A model generated the notes under the pieces. That model ran no database searches. It was given only the letters and a program-made list of their open reading frames with translations, and was not told the origin of the DNA. From Phycisphaerales bacterium (GTDB lineage: Bacteria > Planctomycetota > Phycisphaerae > UBA1845 > Fen-1342), in contig JALHJL010000014.1 in NCBI GenBank assembly GCA_022839625.1, positions 1 through 64,000 of the forward strand: a stretch of 64,000 nt of DNA. Direction: 5' to 3'. Below are positions 60,051 to 64,000 of this stretch, in pieces; positions within the stretch are counted from its first letter, which is position 1, and every line of letters starts with the position of its first letter. Position numbers and translations under genes: made by a program.

Positions 60051-60077
60051 GTAGCGGCCGGGCTCCGCACCGGCCGT
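60051..60077 (+). repeat. REP element, family A, copy 1
   Basis: GTAG followed by hairpin CGGCCGG ... CCGGCCG with an 8-nt loop. The GTAG foot and hairpin match REP sequences processed by RAYT transposases. Confidence 0.85.
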
Positions 60078-60084
60078 TGGAAGT

Positions 60085-60110
60085 GTAGCGGCCGGGCTCT
60101 GTACCGGCCG
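60085..60110 (+). repeat. REP element, family A, copy 2
   Basis: Same orientation as copy 1, 7 nt downstream, differing mainly in the loop (GCTCTGTA). Ends 13 nt before the transposase start codon. Confidence 0.85.
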
Positions 60111-60123
60111 ACGGTGTCTGACG

Positions 60124-60585
60124 ATGGTGCCGTCTCGCCGGAACACGCCCCTTCGCGACCTGACCACTTACCGCCGCAGTCGGGCGGTCCGGCTGGCGGC
60201 CTACGACTACGCCGGCGATGCAGACATTCACATGACGATTCACGCAGAGGAGGGAACTCGGCCGACCGAATCCCCGATCGCAAAGACGATCTGTGACAGC
60301 GTCAAGTTCTGCTCAAACAAGCTGCGCTATCGGCTCTACGGCTACACGCTGGTGCCTGACCATCTACATGTTCTGTTCACGCCCGCGGAGTCCAAGGTGC
60401 CGCTCAAGGACTGGTTGCAGGACTTCCAGAGCTTCACGACGAACCGGCACATGGGGCGCTGTGGCGGGCCGCTTTGGCAGCGGTCGGCCAACGATCATGT
60501 TTGCCGCACCGCCGAGACGGCGGAGGCGGTGCTGGCGTATATTGTCAACAACCCCGTGCGCGCTGGGTTGGTCGCGCGATGGTAG
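60124..60585 (+). CDS. REP-associated tyrosine transposase (RAYT, Y1/IS200-like)
   Basis: 153 residues. VPDHLHVLFTP (HUH-type metal site His80-X-His82) and the catalytic-tyrosine segment AYIVNNPVRAGLV (Tyr139) are the defining motifs; the C-terminal NPVRAG is typical of RAYTs. It nicks single-stranded REP DNA at the GTAG foot. REP units lie on both sides (60051-60110 and 60618-60690), as expected of a host-adapted transposase rather than an insertion sequence. It appears intact but is short at the N-terminus compared with usual RAYTs (about 160-220). It separates moxR from its DUF58 partner. Confidence 0.85.
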   Translation: MVPSRRNTPLRDLTTYRRSRAVRLAAYDYAGDADIHMTIHAEEGTRPTESPIAKTICDSVKFCSNKLRYRLYGYTLVPDHLHVLFTPAESKVPLKDWLQDFQSFTTNRHMGRCGGPLWQRSANDHVCRTAETAEAVLAYIVNNPVRAGLVARW

Positions 60586-60617
60586 GATTGGCCGTGGACA
60601 AAGGTGTTCATCGACCT

Positions 60618-60690
60618 GTAGCGGCTGGGCTCCACACCAGCCGTCGAGAGCCAAGGACCTTCGACGGCCAGCCCGGAGCCCGGACGCTAC
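60618..60690. repeat. inverted REP pair (BIME-like), family A copies 3 and 4
   Basis: Copy 3 on the plus strand (60618-60647): GTAG, stem CGGCTGG / CCAGCCG, then TCGA. Copy 4 on the minus strand (60690 back to 60661) has GTAGCG and GGGCTCC at the same places and the same GCCGTCGA end; its stem has decayed. The two face each other and pair through GCCGTCGA / TCGACGGC. It lies between the transposase and the DUF58 gene. Confidence 0.75.
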
Positions 60691-60715
60691 GTTGCACGCC
60701 GAGCCCAAGCGCATC

Positions 60716-61642
60716 ATGAGGCTTTCACCCGTGGCTACTGCCCCGGTTCGTAAACCCGCCCCCGACGAAGAACTGCTCTCGCCGGAGTTCATGAGCCGGC
60801 TCGAGCAGCTCGAAATCCTCTCGCGCAAGATCTTCATCGGGCGCACGAAGGGCGAACGCCGCAGCAAACGCAAGGGCGAATCGGTCGAGTTCGCCGACTA
60901 CCGGAACTACGTCGTCGGCGACGACCTGCGGTTCCTCGACTGGAACATCTACGCCCGGCTCGAACGGCTCCTGCTCAAGCTATTCATGGAAGAGGAGGAC
61001 CTCAACGTCACCGTCCTGTTCGACACGTCCAAGAGCATGGACTGGGGCGACCCGCACAAGGGCCTGTACGTCAAACGCGTCGCCGCCGCGCTCAGCTACA
61101 TCGGGCTGTGCAACTACGACCGTGTCAGCCTCTACGGCTACTCGGGCACGCTCGCCCACGAAATGCGCGGCGTCCGCGGCCGGCGGCTCGTGTCGCAGGT
61201 CATCCGGTTCCTGGAGAACATCCCCTACGACGGCGTGTCGGACTTCACGGCGGTCGCCAAACGCTTCGCGGTGCGCTACGCCGGCAAGGGCGTTGTGGTC
61301 GTCCTGAGCGACTTCATGGACAAGAGCGGCTACGCGGACGGAATCCGCTACCTCCTGAGTCGCGACCTCGACCTGTATGTCATCCACGTCCTGTCGCCGC
61401 AGGAGATTGATCCGGCGCTGGCCGGCGATCTGAAGCTGCTGGACGTGGAGGACAGCGACACGGCCGAGGTAACGATCAGCAAGCCGTTGCTGGACCGTTA
61501 CAAGGCGAACCTCCAGTCGTACTGTCTGGATCTGAAGAACCACTGCACGCGGCGGGGGATCACGTACCTGTTCACCAGCACGCGCGTGGGGTTCGACGTG
61601 CTCGTGATGGCGTATCTGCGGCAACGGGGGTTGCTGCGGTAG
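60716..61642 (+). CDS. DUF58 protein, MoxR partner
   Basis: 308 residues from ATG 60716; the open frame to 60293 overlaps the transposase and repeats. Residues about 55-85 hold the family motif EFADYRNYVVGDDLRFLDW; VLFDTSKSMDWG is the degenerate vWA-like MIDAS (DXSXS present), and the rest is a Rossmann-like vWA fold. No membrane helix. With MoxR it would form the chaperone-type pair of this family. No Shine-Dalgarno is seen in the repeat-derived leader, so expression may have changed after the insertion. Confidence 0.88.
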   Translation: MRLSPVATAPVRKPAPDEELLSPEFMSRLEQLEILSRKIFIGRTKGERRSKRKGESVEFADYRNYVVGDDLRFLDWNIYARLERLLLKLFMEEEDLNVTVLFDTSKSMDWGDPHKGLYVKRVAAALSYIGLCNYDRVSLYGYSGTLAHEMRGVRGRRLVSQVIRFLENIPYDGVSDFTAVAKRFAVRYAGKGVVVVLSDFMDKSGYADGIRYLLSRDLDLYVIHVLSPQEIDPALAGDLKLLDVEDSDTAEVTISKPLLDRYKANLQSYCLDLKNHCTRRGITYLFTSTRVGFDVLVMAYLRQRGLLR

Positions 61643-61690
61643 ATGCACCGGCGCGGCACTCCGATGCTCGACTGCCAAGGCTTGCACGAG

Positions 61691-61849
61691 CTACGCCTGT
61701 GTAACCCGCCCAGCGCCGGCTATGCCGACCGGGCAAGCCTGCGACCCACAGCAGGGGCAGACGGACGCGCCGCCGCCGGCCACAAAGGCGAACACGGCGC
61801 CCCAGCGGAGAACGAATCGGCCGGCGGCGGATAGGACCTTGGGCACCAT
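61691..61849 (-). CDS. possible 52-residue Cys-rich membrane peptide
   Basis: Starts at ATG 61849 (ATG 61852 and GTG 61846 are also in frame), with GGAG just upstream. The product is basic at the N-terminus, has a hydrophobic stretch (about 12-30) and ends with CPCCGSQACPVG. Position 42 nt after the cytochrome gene on the same strand, the tidy start and the Cys cluster make it look real; I know similar CPCCG...CP small proteins only vaguely. It could bind a metal or be structural. Homologues in other genomes would decide. Confidence 0.45.
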   Translation of the reverse strand: MVPKVLSAAGRFVLRWGAVFAFVAGGGASVCPCCGSQACPVGIAGAGRVTQA

Positions 61850-61891
61850 CATCTCCGATGCCGTGAAAGAACGCTCGTTGCCCCACAGCGT

Positions 61892-64000
61892 TCAGGCGGA
61901 CTGGTTCGCGCGCGAGTGCTGGGGCTCGGCGAGCTCCTGAGGGTGCTCGCGCAGCATTTCGGCGCGGCCCATGCGCCCGTGCATCCAGAAGAGCGAGCCC
62001 GGGAACCTGCCCGGCCGCAAGTGCACGTTGTAGACGTGCCAGATCGCGATCGCGAGCAGAGCCAGCACCGCTTCGTGGGCGTGAGCTTCCTTGAACGCGT
62101 CGAACAGCGCGGGCGACGCCGTCGGGATGAGTCGCAGCACGACGGCCGGGAACCACATCGCCAGTCCCGTGCCGATCATGATGACGCAGCCCCAGAACAC
62201 GGCCCAGTAGTCGAACTTCTCGAAGTACGTGAAACGGCCAAATCGCGGTCGTTCACGGCGTACGCCGAAGTACCACAGCAGGTTCCCGCCGAAATCGCGG
62301 AAGTCCTGCCAGCGCGGCAAGAGCAGCACGAAGTCGCGCCGCCCCTCGGCATGGACGACAACGTACACCAGGTGGTACGCCGAAGCGACGATCAGCAGCA
62401 CTGCGCCGCACCGATGTACGATGCGCCAGAAGTCCACCCCGCCCCAGGCCCCCGTCAAGCTGCTGGCCCAGGCGGCGCCGGGGTAGCGCAAAGCGAACAG
62501 GAATACCGCCGAGGCGATGAGCACGATCACGCTGACCATGAGCAGGAAGTGCTGGGCCAACGCGTGTCCATTGAAGCGCTGCACCATCGGCTCAGCGCCC
62601 ACTTCGCCGGCGGTTGGCAGCGGGGCCTGTGTTCGTCTTCTGGCTCGGCCGGCGAGGTCCAGCACAATGTGGCCGATCAGGACCACCATGACGATGATCG
62701 TCAGCCAGCGGAAGAACGCCTGTGTCGCCGCGACGGCCCCGGCGTATTCGCGCGGCGTGCCCCGGTAGCCCATCAACTCGAATTGGGCGCGTTGGATCGG
62801 CTGCCCCTGCTGGTCGAAGGGGTACTCCAGCGTCGAGGCGAAGTAGAACGGCGAGTCGGCCGCGTGGCAGTCGCTGCACCCATTCACGCCCAGCGCCGCG
62901 TTGGCCGGGTAGACGTCATGGCTGTACTTGTGGACGTTGCCGTAGGGGGAGGCCTCCCACTCATGCTTGGGAATCTCACGATACTGGGTGCCGGACGTGT
63001 AGACGCGGTCGTTCATCACCCACACGACATGCTTGCCGTCCATGGGCCACTTCGTCTCGCGCAGCATCTCCGTCACGGCGGCGATCAACGCATCAATCTC
63101 TGCAGGGCGGTTGACCTCGATCATGCCGTCGCCGTTGTCGTCGGTGATCTCGGCCAGGCTTGGGTACTTGGTCGGGTCGGCCCGGTGCGTCGTCCACATC
63201 TTGCGGATGTCGCTCATCAGCGGCTGCGCCAGGCCCGGCTTGCCGTCTTCCTCGATGCCGGGCCAGGCCGTGTGGACCCGGTTCACCGGGTAGATCTTGT
63301 CCTTGTACAGCGCGAGGATGGGGCGGAACGGGTCCGTGGGCTTGTCATCGTAGCCCATCATCTCCAGGTAGCCGTAGTGATTCCGGTAATTGCCAGCAAC
63401 GTCGTAGAAGGTCCAAAGCTGCTTGCCGCCCACCGCGACTCGCGGCGCGGGGTTGAACACATCGCTGGCCTGCACCTGGATCGGCATGACGACGCGCTCA
63501 GGAATATGGCACGTCTGACAAGCGATGCGCTCCAGGTGCAGTGGCGGCAGGCCGCGGTGCTCGGCGATCGGCGCCCCCAGATAGCCGCTGGTATGACAAT
63601 CGGCGCAGTCGCGGACGGTGTTGTCCAGATCGTTGCGCACCTGGCCGCCGGGGTCGTCGCCCTTTCCGAACTGGTGGACCTCGCGGCCCTGGACGCGCGG
63701 GTCGATGGCGCGCGAGCCGGCCGGGTGACAGTCCACGCAGCGCAGGCCAGCGCGCAAGTGCACGTCCGTCCGCGCGCGGTAGTTCGCGCCGCGCTTCTTC
63801 CAGCCTGGCTGCGCGTGACAGCTCAGGCAGGTCTCATTCCGCGGCGACACCACCATGTTCGGCGAGAACGTGCCGTCGGGGTTGAACTTGGTCGCGTCAT
63901 ACGCCACGGCCACGGCCTCGTTCTTCGCCACGGCCCCCGTGACCTGCGCCAGACCCGCACCGGCCGCCGGTGCCCAGCGGAAGTTCAGCGCATCGAGCTG
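61892..64000 (-). CDS. multihaem cytochrome c fused to cytochrome b (5'-truncated by window end)
   Basis: 702 visible residues; the frame is open to base 64000, so the N-terminus lies outside (GTG 63931 is only an internal candidate). Five CXXCH haem sites: CLSCH (63815-63829), CVDCH (63725), CADCH (63593), CQTCH (63506) and CSDCH (62864). They are followed by a five-helix b-type domain with His pairs (HIVLDLAG, IVHRCGAVLLIVASAYHLVY, HAHEAVLALLAIAIWHVYNVH), as in NapC/formate-dehydrogenase-gamma cytochromes. Likely a quinol oxidoreductase at the inner membrane with the haems outside. Fusion of both parts in one chain is notable. Confidence 0.8.
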   Translation of the reverse strand, partial: QLDALNFRWAPAAGAGLAQVTGAVAKNEAVAVAYDATKFNPDGTFSPNMVVSPRNETCLSCHAQPGWKKRGANYRARTDVHLRAGLRCVDCHPAGSRAIDPRVQGREVHQFGKGDDPGGQVRNDLDNTVRDCADCHTSGYLGAPIAEHRGLPPLHLERIACQTCHIPERVVMPIQVQASDVFNPAPRVAVGGKQLWTFYDVAGNYRNHYGYLEMMGYDDKPTDPFRPILALYKDKIYPVNRVHTAWPGIEEDGKPGLAQPLMSDIRKMWTTHRADPTKYPSLAEITDDNGDGMIEVNRPAEIDALIAAVTEMLRETKWPMDGKHVVWVMNDRVYTSGTQYREIPKHEWEASPYGNVHKYSHDVYPANAALGVNGCSDCHAADSPFYFASTLEYPFDQQGQPIQRAQFELMGYRGTPREYAGAVAATQAFFRWLTIIVMVVLIGHIVLDLAGRARRRTQAPLPTAGEVGAEPMVQRFNGHALAQHFLLMVSVIVLIASAVFLFALRYPGAAWASSLTGAWGGVDFWRIVHRCGAVLLIVASAYHLVYVVVHAEGRRDFVLLLPRWQDFRDFGGNLLWYFGVRRERPRFGRFTYFEKFDYWAVFWGCVIMIGTGLAMWFPAVVLRLIPTASPALFDAFKEAHAHEAVLALLAIAIWHVYNVHLRPGRFPGSLFWMHGRMGRAEMLREHPQELAEPQHSRANQSA

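Overview
The window reads as chromosomal DNA of a GC-rich planctomycete, probably a member of the Phycisphaerae. This is inferred from the protein families, not from a marker gene. The clues are three secreted proteins ending in dockerin-like repeats with the FGDINPFV core, a zinc-ribbon membrane protein opening with CPCCGYNLTGLPEP, a PEP-CTERM protein, HAF-repeat and FG-GAP secreted proteins, and a MoxR/DUF58/von Willebrand A set. I see no rRNA, tRNA, CRISPR array or prophage. Many genes are coupled by 4-nt stop/start overlaps (ATGA or GTGA).

Layout: 0-3.4 kb holds two secreted or lipid-anchored beta-propeller-type proteins. 3.6-17.8 kb is an envelope-glycan region. It carries two GT9 heptosyltransferase-like enzymes, an MGDG-synthase-like GT28, a GT2, a BshC-like protein, a GT4, two WaaP-like sugar kinases in tandem, a TlyA-like methyltransferase, a lipoprotein, an MFS-acyltransferase fusion and a polytopic GT-C-like membrane protein. 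The two kinases with GT9 and GT4 look like an LPS-core assembly set. 17.9-24.8 kb has a dockerin-tagged metalloprotease, folD, a zinc-ribbon membrane protein, a dockerin-tagged BNR/sortilin propeller and its operon partner. 25-28.8 kb has a giant vWA/GATase-like membrane protein coupled to a tyrosine phosphatase. 28.9-34.8 kb has a short HPF, a GT-C-like protein, a tandem UspA and a P-type ATPase. 35-44.3 kb is a secreted-protein block (arylsulfotransferase-like, two lamin-tail proteins, one dockerin protein) around an OmpR-type two-component system. Matching 11-bp-spaced TTTCAT-type direct repeats lie before two of these genes. 44.4-58.8 kb has a TolB-like propeller, a DUF1569 protein, an ABC exporter, a small lipoprotein, XerD, an L,D-transpeptidase/MBOAT/GH65 operon and two TPR proteins.

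58.9-61.6 kb is a moxR-DUF58 operon into which a REP/RAYT module (tyrosine transposase with GTAG-hairpin repeats on both sides) has been inserted. The window ends in a 5'-truncated multihaem cytochrome c-cytochrome b fusion, followed by a possible 52-residue Cys-rich protein not seen as a long ORF.

The most interesting signals are the REP/RAYT insertion, whose hairpins covary; the paired operators around the two-component system; the kinase pair in the glycan operon; the BshC-like protein next to it; and the tag-like dockerin ends. The many long antisense ORFs are GC-driven shadows and were left out.
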